From NCBI GenBank assembly GCA_018066145.1, contig JAGHRY010000011.1, positions 1-49,437 of the forward strand: 49,437 nucleotides of DNA, read 5' to 3'. Below are positions 1 to 9,216 of this stretch, one piece after another. Origin of the DNA: Candidatus Colimorpha merdihippi (lineage in GTDB: Bacteria > Bacteroidota > Bacteroidia > Bacteroidales > P3). The notes under the pieces are model-generated. The model worked only from the letters and a program-made list of their open reading frames with translations. It was not told where the DNA came from and did no database searches. The translations under genes were made by a program, and so were the position numbers. Positions within the stretch are counted from its first letter, which is position 1, and each line of letters starts with the position of its first letter.

Positions 1-2
1 TG

Positions 3-1316
3 CAGGTCATTACTCTGCTGCTGAAGATGAAGGAGGAAGGTGCCTTGGACAAGAAGAAAGCCCTTGTGGTAGTGCCTACAGGTTTGCTGCACAACTGGCA
101 GTCGGAGGTGAAACGCTTTGCCCCTCAACTGACCACTGGCGTATATCACGGTACAGCACGCGACCTGAAGGACGATGATTGCAAGAATGCCGACATCATT
201 CTCTCGACATACGGCGTAGTGCGCTCTGATGCCGACATACTGAAGAAACAGAAATGGCAGGTGCTCGTGATAGACGAAGCTCAGAACATCAAGAACAGCG
301 ATACGGCACAAAGTAAGGCGATACACAGCATCCCAGCCGATTGCCACATTGCCATGAGTGGTACACCTGTGGAGAATCGACTGTCGGAGTTCTGGAGCAT
401 CATGGACTTCACAAACAAGGGTTACCTTGGTTCAGCAAAGGACTTCTCTGCTTCATACGCGAAGCCTATACAGAAATACGGCGACAGTCATGTGGCAGAG
501 CGTTTCCGCAAGGTGACAGCTCCTTTCATGATGCGTCGACTGAAGACGGACAAGAGCATCATCAGCGATCTGCCCGACAAGATAGAGCGTAACGAATTAG
601 CATTGCTCACTCCTGATCAGGCAGCTCTATACCAAGAGACCGTCAACAAATGTATGGCTCTCATTGAAGGCTTGGAGGGTGAGGACAACCAGACACTCTT
701 CAAGCGTCAGGGACTTATCCTTCAGATGATGCTTGCCTTGAAGCAGATTTGCAATCACCCGACGCAGTATCTCAAAGACAACCGTAAGGACGCAGCCCTA
801 TCGGGAAAGACGGAAATGTTGCTCGATATGCTTCGTAGCATCATTGATGCCAACGAGAAGGTGCTTATCTTCACGCAGTTTCGTGAGATGGGCGATTTGC
901 TCCAGCACTTCATCCGCACCACCCTTGATGAAGAACCGATGTTCTATCATGGCGGATGCTCATTGAAACAGCGGCAGGAAATGGTTGACCGTTTCCAGAA
1001 CAACCGCAACGACCGCATCTTCATTCTTTCATTGAAGGCTGCTGGTACTGGTCTCAACCTCACGGCAGCAACCCACGTGATACATTACGACCTTTGGTGG
1101 AATCCTGCAGTCGAAGCACAGGCAACCGACCGTGCATATCGTATCGGTCAGCACAGGAACGTACAGGTGCATCGCTTCATAACGCAAAACACCTTCGAGG
1201 AACGTATTGATGCCATGATACAAGAAAAGAAACATCTTGCCGACCTCACAGTATCTACAGGAGAGAACTGGATTGGCAAACTCTCAAACCAGGAACTGCG
1301 CGAAATCTTTGGATGA
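3..1316 (+). CDS. SNF2/DEAD-box family helicase, C-terminal part (5' end outside the window)
   Basis: Frame is open to the window edge (QVITLLLKMKEEG...). SNF2 motifs: VVPTGLLHNWQSEV, VIDEAQNIKN, MSGTPVENRLSEFWSIMDF, KAAGTGLNLTAATHVIHYDLWWNPAVEAQATDRAYRIGQ. Confidence 0.95.
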   Translation, partial: QVITLLLKMKEEGALDKKKALVVVPTGLLHNWQSEVKRFAPQLTTGVYHGTARDLKDDDCKNADIILSTYGVVRSDADILKKQKWQVLVIDEAQNIKNSDTAQSKAIHSIPADCHIAMSGTPVENRLSEFWSIMDFTNKGYLGSAKDFSASYAKPIQKYGDSHVAERFRKVTAPFMMRRLKTDKSIISDLPDKIERNELALLTPDQAALYQETVNKCMALIEGLEGEDNQTLFKRQGLILQMMLALKQICNHPTQYLKDNRKDAALSGKTEMLLDMLRSIIDANEKVLIFTQFREMGDLLQHFIRTTLDEEPMFYHGGCSLKQRQEMVDRFQNNRNDRIFILSLKAAGTGLNLTAATHVIHYDLWWNPAVEAQATDRAYRIGQHRNVQVHRFITQNTFEERIDAMIQEKKHLADLTVSTGENWIGKLSNQELREIFG

Positions 1317-1483
1317 GCAATGTACTTGGAGGACGAAATGACCACCAGAACGATTTATCGTTCACCATGGAGGTGACAGAGGTGGTTATTGGAAAATATT
1401 AAAGTAGGTTTATTTCTGCTGTACTAGTGACTTGACTTTAAGGCGTACCACTAACGAATGTGCAGGAATACATCGGCCGCATT

Positions 1484-1527
1484 TCACCGAAGGATCACCG
1501 AGAGATCACCGAAGGATCGCCGAGAGA
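1484..1527. repeat. Tandem array of four 11-bp units (TCACCGAAGGA/TCACCGAGAGA/TCACCGAAGGA/TCGCCGAGAGA)
   Basis: Direct reading; exact 11-bp periodicity with alternating units. Confidence 0.85.
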
Positions 1528-1603
1528 TCAAGGATGGGAGAAAGGGAAATTTGAGTGGGGATTTGGAGGGGAGGACTACTGGCGATACAATGATACAATA
1601 AGG

Positions 1604-1632
1604 GAAGAACACCTCTGAAGGGTGCTCTTTTT
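1604..1632 (+). terminator. Rho-independent terminator downstream of the SNF2 gene
   Basis: GAAGAACACC-TCTGAA-GGGTGCTCTTTTT, stem followed by T-run. Confidence 0.6.
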
Positions 1633-1899
1633 GCGTTTAGTGTACTACATCATGCCGCGGCCTTCGCAGGAGGCGGGGGTATGGTGAGTTCTGCAAATTC
1701 ACCGATTAAACAAATAAACAATAATGATGGATAATAGTAATCTTTTCTGCGCTTTTGAGGTCTTGTCGGCATCTCACTGCTTGTCACTCGGTTGCATAGC
1801 CCGCTATGCGCCCTCGCTTCGCACAGCAATCTGTTCGACAATCCATTCAAAAGAGCAAGAAATGAATTTATAGACCCCACCATATTAGAAAAAAACATT

Positions 1900-3159
1900 T
1901 TATTGCAAAATTAGAACTTCATTGTCGCCGAAGCTGTCGTAGCCGGAGGTGATGACTTTTTCGCCGGACTCCAGACCTTCGAGTACTTCGTAGTACTGTG
2001 GGTTCTGTCGGCCGATGCGGATTTCTCGCTTCACAGCCTTGCTGCCGTCCTTGCTCACTACGTATATCCACTTGCCACCCGTCTTCTGGAAGAAGGCTCC
2101 GCGAGGGATGAGCACGGCTCCCTCTGGCGAGCCGAGCTGGAGATTAAGGTAGTAGGTCTGACCGTTGCGGATATTCTCCTACACCTTGCCCTCAAACTTG
2201 AAGTCGGCCTTGAACTTGCCGTTGCGTACTTCGGGGTATATCTTCCTAAGCGAGGCCTGGAAGGTGTTGCCATTGCGCTCAAAAGTGGCGGTGAGTCCCG
2301 GCATGACGCGGTCGATATAGTGCTCGTCGATCTGTGCCTCAACCTTATAGCTTGACATGTCGCTGATCTGGCCTATCTTGGTGCCGGCCCCGATGATCTC
2401 GCCCAGCACGGCGTCGAGCACTCCCAGCTGTCCGTCGATGGGCGACTTGATGGTGAGGTTGTCCTTGCGCTTGCGGATCATGCGCATGTTGAGCTGCATG
2501 TTCTCCAGGCTCTCGGGCATGCGCCCCACCTGGGTAGAACGGAAGAGGCTGTCCTGCACTTCTTTGCTGAGGATGATGCGCAGTTTCTCTTGTGACAGTT
2601 CGTAGTCCTCCTTGGCCTTGAGATAGTCCTCCTTCGAGATCATCTTGTCGGCATAGAGTTTCTGATGCTGCTCGTAGGTGCGTTTGAGCCGCTTTGTGTT
2701 CAGCTGGCATTCGGCCTTGGCCTGCTTGACGCTGAGGCGGTCCTGCTCCATCTGAATCTGGGTGTTGCGCAGAAGGTTTTCTTTCTCGGCCAGCTCGGCC
2801 TCGGAGTTGAGGATTTGCAGGTCAAGGTTGTCGTTGGTGAGTCGGATGATGGGGTCGCCTTTGCGTACTGAGGTTCCCTCCTCGGCAAGAATCTCTTCCA
2901 CAATGCCGCCTTCGATGGGACTGATCTGGATGGCGACCAAGGGTTGGACTGTTCCGCTGAGGCGGATATAGTCGTTGAACTCGCCAGTCTTAACTTGGCT
3001 GATGGTAAGGGTGCTGCTACTGATGCGAAGGGTGCTGTGGTGCGGTTTGGCGATGAGGATGATGACCAATGCCGCCAGCACGCCGCCCAGCCACCAAGGA
3101 AGCGCCTTTCGGGTAAACAGGGTTCTCCAACCGGTCTTCTTTTCTATCTGTTTGTCCAT
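1900..3159 (-). pseudogene. HlyD/RND-type periplasmic adaptor (membrane fusion) protein interrupted by an in-frame TAG at 2179-2181
   Basis: The 326-aa ORF (2179-3159) and the 71-aa ORF (1900-2115) are in the same frame. Read-through gives ...KFEGKV*ENIRNGQTYYLNLQLGSPEGAVLIPRGAFFQKTGGKWIYVV..., a continuous adaptor protein with no indel. Confidence 0.75.
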
Positions 3160-3171
3160 AGTATATAATGT

Positions 3172-4524
3172 TTACTGAGTGATATATGGTTCTCCATTGT
3201 AATAACGAACAATTGCGTCTTTTATGCGGAGTGTAAGCATGGCGTTGGCACGTTCGGCCACTGCACTGAGGTATGATTGCGATGCCGTCTGGTACTCGAT
3301 GGTAGAAATGAGTCCCAACTCGTATTGTTTCGCACTCACCTTGAATGCTTCCTCCTCGACCTGGGCCATGCGGTCGGCCTGCAGGAATGTGGCGTGTGCT
3401 CCTTGGCGATCGTTCAAGGCTCGGGCCGCCTCATTCTCAATAAAGCGCATGGTTTGGTCGTATTCGGCTTCGGCACGTCGAAGGGCATTCTTCTTTTGAT
3501 TCAGCTCGGTTCTCCGATGCGGCTGGTCGAGGAGGGGAAAACTAACCGACAACTGTAGATATTCGCCACCATTATTTCGAAACTAGTCAACGAAAGGGCG
3601 AGGGGTATAGCCTTCCAAACCTGGATAGGTGTAATAAGTAGTAGACCACCCTCCATAGAGTGTCACCTGTGGGGCGAATGCACCCCGGGCATACTTAAGG
3701 CCCAATGCGGCATTCTCAACACTCATTCGAGCGATTGCGGCAGCGGGCAGCGCCTCTTTGGCCGACTCGGCGGGGATGCCTTCTCCCATTGACAAGATGG
3801 GTAAGTCCTCCATATTCTCGTCAATACTCAGCACGCTGTCTGCCGGCCAAAACATCACATCTTTCAAGGTCATAAGCGCCTCTTGCTCCTTATTGAGGGT
3901 TGTGGTGAGTAGGTATTGCTTTTTAGCCAGTTTCGACTCCATCAGCACCATGTCGGCATGGCTCTTTTGTCCCAGCTCTTCTTGTCTGATGGCCAAGTCT
4001 CTAGCCGACTTTGCTGTGGCTACCTGGTTTTCGATTGTCGATTCCAACATGCGCTGGTACACCACATTGTAGTATGCCTCCATTGTGGCTAGGCAAATGG
4101 CATCGCGCGACTTCTGCTCCTTGCTGAGGCCCATTTTGGTGGCAGTATGAGCCATCTTGATATTGTTCACAGCTTGGAAACCATCAAACAAGGTGATGCC
4201 TCCGCTGACACCAAATCCGGTGTGGAAAGTTGTGACGGTATTGTAGGTGTTGGATTCGGGATCTAGGTTTCGCCCGTATTGGTTGTAGGCATAGCTTTGA
4301 GCCGACACAATGGGCGTGAATGCCTGCATAATGGATTGGTGGCGAGCCCATTGCTCGTCGCTGCGATAGAGGGCGTGAAGGCGCATCTCTACTGAATGAT
4401 TTACCGCATACTCCATACAGTCTTTCAGCGTCAGAGGTTGCGTACGGCATTGTTGTGCATCAGAAAGACGTGCGAAGCTCACTAAAATGACGACTATCGG
4501 AATTTTCATATATCCACTTTTCAT
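3172..4524 (-). pseudogene. TolC-like outer membrane efflux protein interrupted by an in-frame TAG at 3583-3585
   Basis: ORFs 3583-4524 and 3172-3552 are in the same frame. Read-through gives ...GYTPRPFVD*FRNNGGEYLQLSVSFPLLDQPHRRTELNQKKNALRRAEAEYDQ..., typical of TolC proteins. Confidence 0.75.
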
Positions 4525-4614
4525 TTCTAAATTATTTTTTCTTTACTTTATTCAATATCAATTTCCGTGCTAAAAATGCCATTTGTTTCAGATACAATTC
4601 GTTGGATGAAAAAA

Positions 4615-4663
4615 ATACAATCTAGAGTGTAAAGATTCTTTACACCTATTGTATGCTTTTTTT
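4615..4663. promoter_or_regulatory. Two-part inverted repeat with T-runs on both strands upstream of tolC (operator or bidirectional terminator/attenuator)
   Basis: ATACAAT-ctaga-GTGTAAAG-ATT-CTTTACAC-ct-ATTGTAT; the inner 8-bp stem is perfect; T-rich tract on each side. Confidence 0.6.
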
Positions 4664-4924
4664 ACAACTAACGATACAATAATTCCGGATTTAATACCCG
4701 TTGACATCGATTAGGACTGTTCCTAATGGGGCGGCTTCGCTCTATAGGAGAGGCAAAAAACGGGTTTATATCGCAGTTGCATGACCAGTTTTTTTATTTT
4801 TCCAAGACAAAAGTGACAATCTATTTCAGTAAAAGACAGGCGACACATCTTGCTTAGACCCTCGGTGTAGGTTGGCCCTGTCGTCTTTTTTTAACCTAAA
4901 AAAACGTGGTTGCAGTCACCTTTT

Positions 4925-4955
4925 TTTGAACACCTTGAAAAAAATTGTATATTTG
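4925..4955 (+). promoter_or_regulatory. Bacteroidota-type promoter for the 5009 gene
   Basis: TTTG at 4925-4928, 19-bp spacer, TATATTTG at 4948-4955. Confidence 0.7.
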
Positions 4956-5008
4956 CATTTTTATAATTCGTACTAAAATTATTGCAACAATAACAAAAAC
5001 ATCTTATT

Positions 5009-6955
5009 ATGCCACAAAAACACATTCTGTCCAATTCCAAATGGGCCCAAAGGACATTCATTTTGTCCCTCCTTCTGTGCTTTTCGGTATCACCTGCATG
5101 GTCGCAACTGACCCAGCTTTATGTTACCGGCACAGCCATTGACTCTTACAAGGTTTACGATGGCAATTATTTATCACATGTCAACACCCTCGGCACCCTC
5201 ATCGGCGTTGCCGATTCCGATCAGGTGGTGTTGGCCGCTTATGCCCACTATACCGACCCCAGCGTGGGTACCGGCAAAACCGTCTTCATCAATTATACCA
5301 TCAGCGGCCCCGATGCACATAAGTATCTTACCCCCGCTGACGACACCATGCATGCCGACATCATCGGTCGCCGCTTGAGCGTTGAAGGTGTGCAGGCTGC
5401 CTCTAAAACGTTCGACAATACCACTACCATCTCGCTCGATTCCCTGGGCACCCTCACGGGCATGCTTCCTGCCGACCGCGGCCATGTGTTCCACAGCATG
5501 TATGCCAGCCTCATCTCACCGGATGCCGGCAACCGTGTACCCGTGGTTGTTCACTACGTTTTGTACGGCTCGGCAGTAGCCAACTATCAGGCTCCCACTG
5601 ACGACACCATATATGCCCAAGTTCAGCCCCGCACCCTTACCGTTTCAGGGGTGGAAGTGGCTACCTCCAAAGTGTACGATGGCACCACCTATTGCCAAGT
5701 CACCAATAACGGCACCCTCGATACCACCGACATCTTCCCCGGCGACAATGTAATCTATACGATAAGTGCAGCTTACAGATCTGCCAATGTCAACCTTCTG
5801 CCTACCACCCCCATTATCCTGTCGTTCATGAGCAGCAATAGCAACTATGCTATCACCGACCTCACCGACACTCTCTTTGCCAAAATCACCCCACGTCCCC
5901 TCACCGTAACCTTGCCCGAGGTTAACCCTGTAAAGGAATATGACGGCACCAATACCGCCGAGGTCATCACCCCCGCAGTCCCCACCAACTTGATTGGCAC
6001 CGATGAGGTAGAGCTCATCACCACCGCCTATTTCGACGATGCTAATGCCGGCACCAGCAAGCAGGTTTTCGCCCACTACGCCATCGCTACATTCGGCAGC
6101 AACTATACCACTCCCGCCGATGAGCTGGTGAGCACCCAGGGCCACATCATCATGCCCACCGTACTGGACACCCTCAACCTTGCCACCGGTGAAGCCATTA
6201 CCGCTATGGAACAAGGTTTCTGCCAAGGCAGCCATGTGGTTTTGAAATATCATGTTGCTCAGGGCGAGCCCTCGATGTACCGCCTTGCTTTCGATGCCAA
6301 TGCTCAGGCTCAGGGCTTTATCAATACCGGCTGGCGCCTCCGCAGCGCCAACGACTCTATCATCACCATTGACATCCCCCTCAACTGCCAGCAGGGCAAA
6401 TACGATGTTGAGATTTTCTTCATTAACGAAGCCGAGGTTTCCACCGAAGGATATACCGCCCACTTCACCATCAATCTGCCTAAGGAATACCTCGTGCAGG
6501 TGTTCGACGATGTGCTCAGTGTCGACAACACCTGCCTGCCTGGCGAAGTCAGCCGTTTCTCTACCTACGAATGGTACCACAATGGTGAGAAAATCAGCGA
6601 AACACGCCCCTATCACCAGGAGTTGGGCGGCCTTACCGGCGAATATTTCGTACGTGTTGATGCCGGTATGGCTTCAGAGGCACTCATCTGCCCCTGGAAC
6701 GAGAGCATGCGCGTAAGCACCGTTCTGCCTAAGACCGTGTTTGTTTACCCCTCTCCCGTGGTGAGCAACACGCAGGTGAAGCTGCAAGGCTTCGACGAAA
6801 ACGACCACACCCTCCGTATGTTTAACAGCTATGGCGTACAGGTTTACGAGACCACTTTCTCTGGCCGCGTATTCAACCTCGACATGAATGCTATGCCGCA
6901 AGGCACCTACATGATCAGCGTCGACGGCACCACCGCCAAAACCATCAAATTGTAA
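5009..6955 (+). CDS. YDG/MBG-repeat surface protein with T9SS type A C-terminal sorting domain
   Basis: Signal peptide; repeated SKVYDGTT / KEYDGTNTAEV / SYKVYDGNY motifs; C-terminal VFVYPSPVVSNTQVKLQGF...GVQVYETTFSG...MPQGTYMISVDGTTAKTIKL. Confidence 0.85.
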   Translation: MPQKHILSNSKWAQRTFILSLLLCFSVSPAWSQLTQLYVTGTAIDSYKVYDGNYLSHVNTLGTLIGVADSDQVVLAAYAHYTDPSVGTGKTVFINYTISGPDAHKYLTPADDTMHADIIGRRLSVEGVQAASKTFDNTTTISLDSLGTLTGMLPADRGHVFHSMYASLISPDAGNRVPVVVHYVLYGSAVANYQAPTDDTIYAQVQPRTLTVSGVEVATSKVYDGTTYCQVTNNGTLDTTDIFPGDNVIYTISAAYRSANVNLLPTTPIILSFMSSNSNYAITDLTDTLFAKITPRPLTVTLPEVNPVKEYDGTNTAEVITPAVPTNLIGTDEVELITTAYFDDANAGTSKQVFAHYAIATFGSNYTTPADELVSTQGHIIMPTVLDTLNLATGEAITAMEQGFCQGSHVVLKYHVAQGEPSMYRLAFDANAQAQGFINTGWRLRSANDSIITIDIPLNCQQGKYDVEIFFINEAEVSTEGYTAHFTINLPKEYLVQVFDDVLSVDNTCLPGEVSRFSTYEWYHNGEKISETRPYHQELGGLTGEYFVRVDAGMASEALICPWNESMRVSTVLPKTVFVYPSPVVSNTQVKLQGFDENDHTLRMFNSYGVQVYETTFSGRVFNLDMNAMPQGTYMISVDGTTAKTIKL

Positions 6956-7033
6956 TTAGTGAATCTTGATTTGTAGGTGGTGAATAGAGTCGGAAAACCC
7001 GCTCTTCACGCTACAATCTAATTTTGAAATAAC

Positions 7034-8716
7034 ATGAAAAAAATCATATCAACCCTATTGTTGGCCGCACTAGCCTCTTCGGCATCGGCTCAGATGGCCG
7101 ACTATGCCAGCAACATCCAGCTCAACCTCGGCGGCGGCATCCACACCCTTAGGTACGACCTTCGCGATGGCGATCACCACATTGGTTTCGGCGGTTTGCT
7201 CGAAGCCCAATACCAACTTATGTTCAACCGTTATGTGGGCGTAGGCCTGGGCGTGCAAGCCAGCACCTTGGCTTCTTCTGCCACATACAACTTCACTATC
7301 CACCGAACGAATGTGATGCTGCCCGGCGCTGTGTATCCCGCCGACGTCCTCACACGATTCTACAAATGGCGCGAACGCCAGAATGTTATCAATCTCAGCG
7401 TCCCCGTGCAGCTGATTCTGCGTGCCCCTGTAAGCGTTAAATACGCCTTCCAGTTTGGCCTTGGCGCAACTATCGACCATCCCCTTAGCAGCACTTATGA
7501 AACCGTTGATGGCGCATACATCCGCAATGCTTATATGCCCCAAACCAACGTAACCTATTCCGATATGGACCGCCATTTGCTGGGCACTTACGAGCCCGAT
7601 GAGGAAGGTTCGTTCAATATGAACAATGTATCGGTAGGCCTCTTGGCCGACATGGGATGCGTAATCAACCTTTCCAAGGGTGCTGGACTGTATCTGGGCG
7701 TATATGGCAACTACACCCCATACAATGTGGTAGAGAACCCCAGTGTGGACCTGTTTGACTACGACGCCTCAACCCTCAACTATAGCTACCAGGGCACGAT
7801 GACTTCCGACCGCGTGAAAAATGTCTACCCCCTCGAAGCCGGTATCAAGATTGGTCTCCGCTTTGGCGTTGGCAAAGAGCTCGGCTGGCGCGAGCGCGAA
7901 GCCGCTGAACTGGCCGCTGCTGCTCAGGCTCGTGCCGACTCTATTGCAGCTGCTGAAGCTGCCGAGGCCGCCCGTCTGGCTGCCGAAGAACGTGCCCGCG
8001 AAGAGGCCGTTGCTCAGGCTCGTGCCGAAGCTGAAGCCCGCGCTAAGGCCCAAGCCGATTCGCTTGCTGCCGTTCATGCTGCGGAATTAGCAAAAGCCAA
8101 GGCCGAAGCCGAAGCTGCCCGCCAGAAAGCCGAAGCCGAAGCTGCCAAAGCCAAATCAGAAGCCGAAGCTGCCCGATTGAAAGCTGAAGCAGAGGCCGCT
8201 AGGGCTCGTGCCGAAGCCGAAGCCGCAAAACAAAAAGCCGAGGCTGAAGCCCGCGCCAAAGCTGAGGCCGAAGCCCGCGCCAAAGCTGAAGCAGAGGCCC
8301 GTGCCAAAGCAGAAGCAGAAGCCCGCGCCAAAGCTAAAGCAGAGCAGAAAGCACGCGAAGAAGCAGCATTTGTAGCCGGATTCACCGACACAGCCTTCTT
8401 CGAGACCGGCAAGGATATGCCCATTTTCGGCCAGCTGAACGAAGATTCTTGGGATAACCTCAAAGACATTATGGATCGTCATCCCGAAATCATGGTAACT
8501 GTTACCGGCCATACCGACAACGTGGGTAAAGCTTCCAGCAACCTCGACCTCTCCAAACGTCGCGCCGAGAATATCAAGAAAATGCTTGTTTCCAAGGGCA
8601 TCGCTGCCGACCGAGTGACCGCTATTGGCAAGGGCCAGACCCAGCCTATTGCTACCAACAGCACTGCCGACGGTCGCGCTCGCAACCGCCGCATCGTCAT
8701 CACCATCGGAAAATAA
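7034..8716 (+). CDS. Outer-membrane beta-barrel plus Ala/Glu/Lys coiled coil plus OmpA-like peptidoglycan-binding domain
   Basis: Signal peptide; low-complexity AEAEARAKAEAEAAK region; C-terminal VTVTGHTDNVGKASSNLDLSKRRAENIKKMLVSKGI...ARNRRIVITIGK. Confidence 0.9.
   Translation: MKKIISTLLLAALASSASAQMADYASNIQLNLGGGIHTLRYDLRDGDHHIGFGGLLEAQYQLMFNRYVGVGLGVQASTLASSATYNFTIHRTNVMLPGAVYPADVLTRFYKWRERQNVINLSVPVQLILRAPVSVKYAFQFGLGATIDHPLSSTYETVDGAYIRNAYMPQTNVTYSDMDRHLLGTYEPDEEGSFNMNNVSVGLLADMGCVINLSKGAGLYLGVYGNYTPYNVVENPSVDLFDYDASTLNYSYQGTMTSDRVKNVYPLEAGIKIGLRFGVGKELGWREREAAELAAAAQARADSIAAAEAAEAARLAAEERAREEAVAQARAEAEARAKAQADSLAAVHAAELAKAKAEAEAARQKAEAEAAKAKSEAEAARLKAEAEAARARAEAEAAKQKAEAEARAKAEAEARAKAEAEARAKAEAEARAKAKAEQKAREEAAFVAGFTDTAFFETGKDMPIFGQLNEDSWDNLKDIMDRHPEIMVTVTGHTDNVGKASSNLDLSKRRAENIKKMLVSKGIAADRVTAIGKGQTQPIATNSTADGRARNRRIVITIGK
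7900..8360 (+). repeat. Low-complexity coiled-coil-coding region containing about 24-bp tandem units (AEAEARAK)
   Basis: Repeated GCCGAAGCCCGCGCCAAAGCTGAG-like units, clearest from 8240 to 8345. Confidence 0.8.
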
Positions 8717-8876
8717 TCCACTGCGATACATCAATACTAGATTCTAGATTTGGGCATCTTCGAGAAGCTTCATCATTGATTCCTGTTAGTTTAATTAGCT
8801 AGACCATACATATTTAGCACAAAATCTTCCTAGGATGTACCGAGACTGATTTTGTGCACATCAATGGCTGGATTGG

Positions 8877-8911
8877 CTATAAAATCTAGAATCAGATTCT
8901 AGATTTTATAG
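8877..8911. repeat. 35-bp perfect palindrome, 17-bp arms around one base
   Basis: CTATAAAATCTAGAATC-A-GATTCTAGATTTTATAG read directly. Confidence 0.9.
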
Positions 8912-9216
8912 TTGGATTAATTCCGCCAAAGGGTTAGAAATACTTTTCAATAATTTGGGCCTTCTTTTGGCATTTTGCTGTTTATCACTTTGTTCTCCGC
9001 TTCGCTATCGAAAAGTCCAGTGGACTTCCCTTCACATTTCCCGCTACGTTCCTTCGCTAGCTCCACGATGGTTGCTGGCCTTCGGCTCTGCACAGCAATC
9101 TGCTATTCGCATTATTTTATTCATTATTTTTGAGTTCATGACGTCAGTTCAAAACAAGCCTCAAAATCATTAAATCAATTTTTAGATGTTACCATAATTC
9201 AAATAATCACAATTGC

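Noticed and set aside
1650-1898. 82-aa minus-strand ORF downstream of hlyD
   Set aside because: Composition and partial resemblance to the non-coding element near 9 kb suggest a repeat crossed by a chance ORF, not a gene.
2179-2181. Global TAG reassignment in this genome
   Set aside because: etfB, etfA, the 26073 lipoprotein and the YD-repeat gene all terminate at TAG followed by non-coding sequence or the next gene, so TAG is a normal stop here.
4834-4892. Possible small structured RNA (GACAGG...CCTGTC with T-run)
   Set aside because: Stem is short and interrupted and I could not find a promoter for it on the plus strand. Not supportable without expression or covariation data.
5645-6616. 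323-aa minus-strand ORF opposite the YDG-repeat gene
   Set aside because: Glycine-rich antisense artefact. The plus-strand protein has a promoter, signal peptide and T9SS tail.
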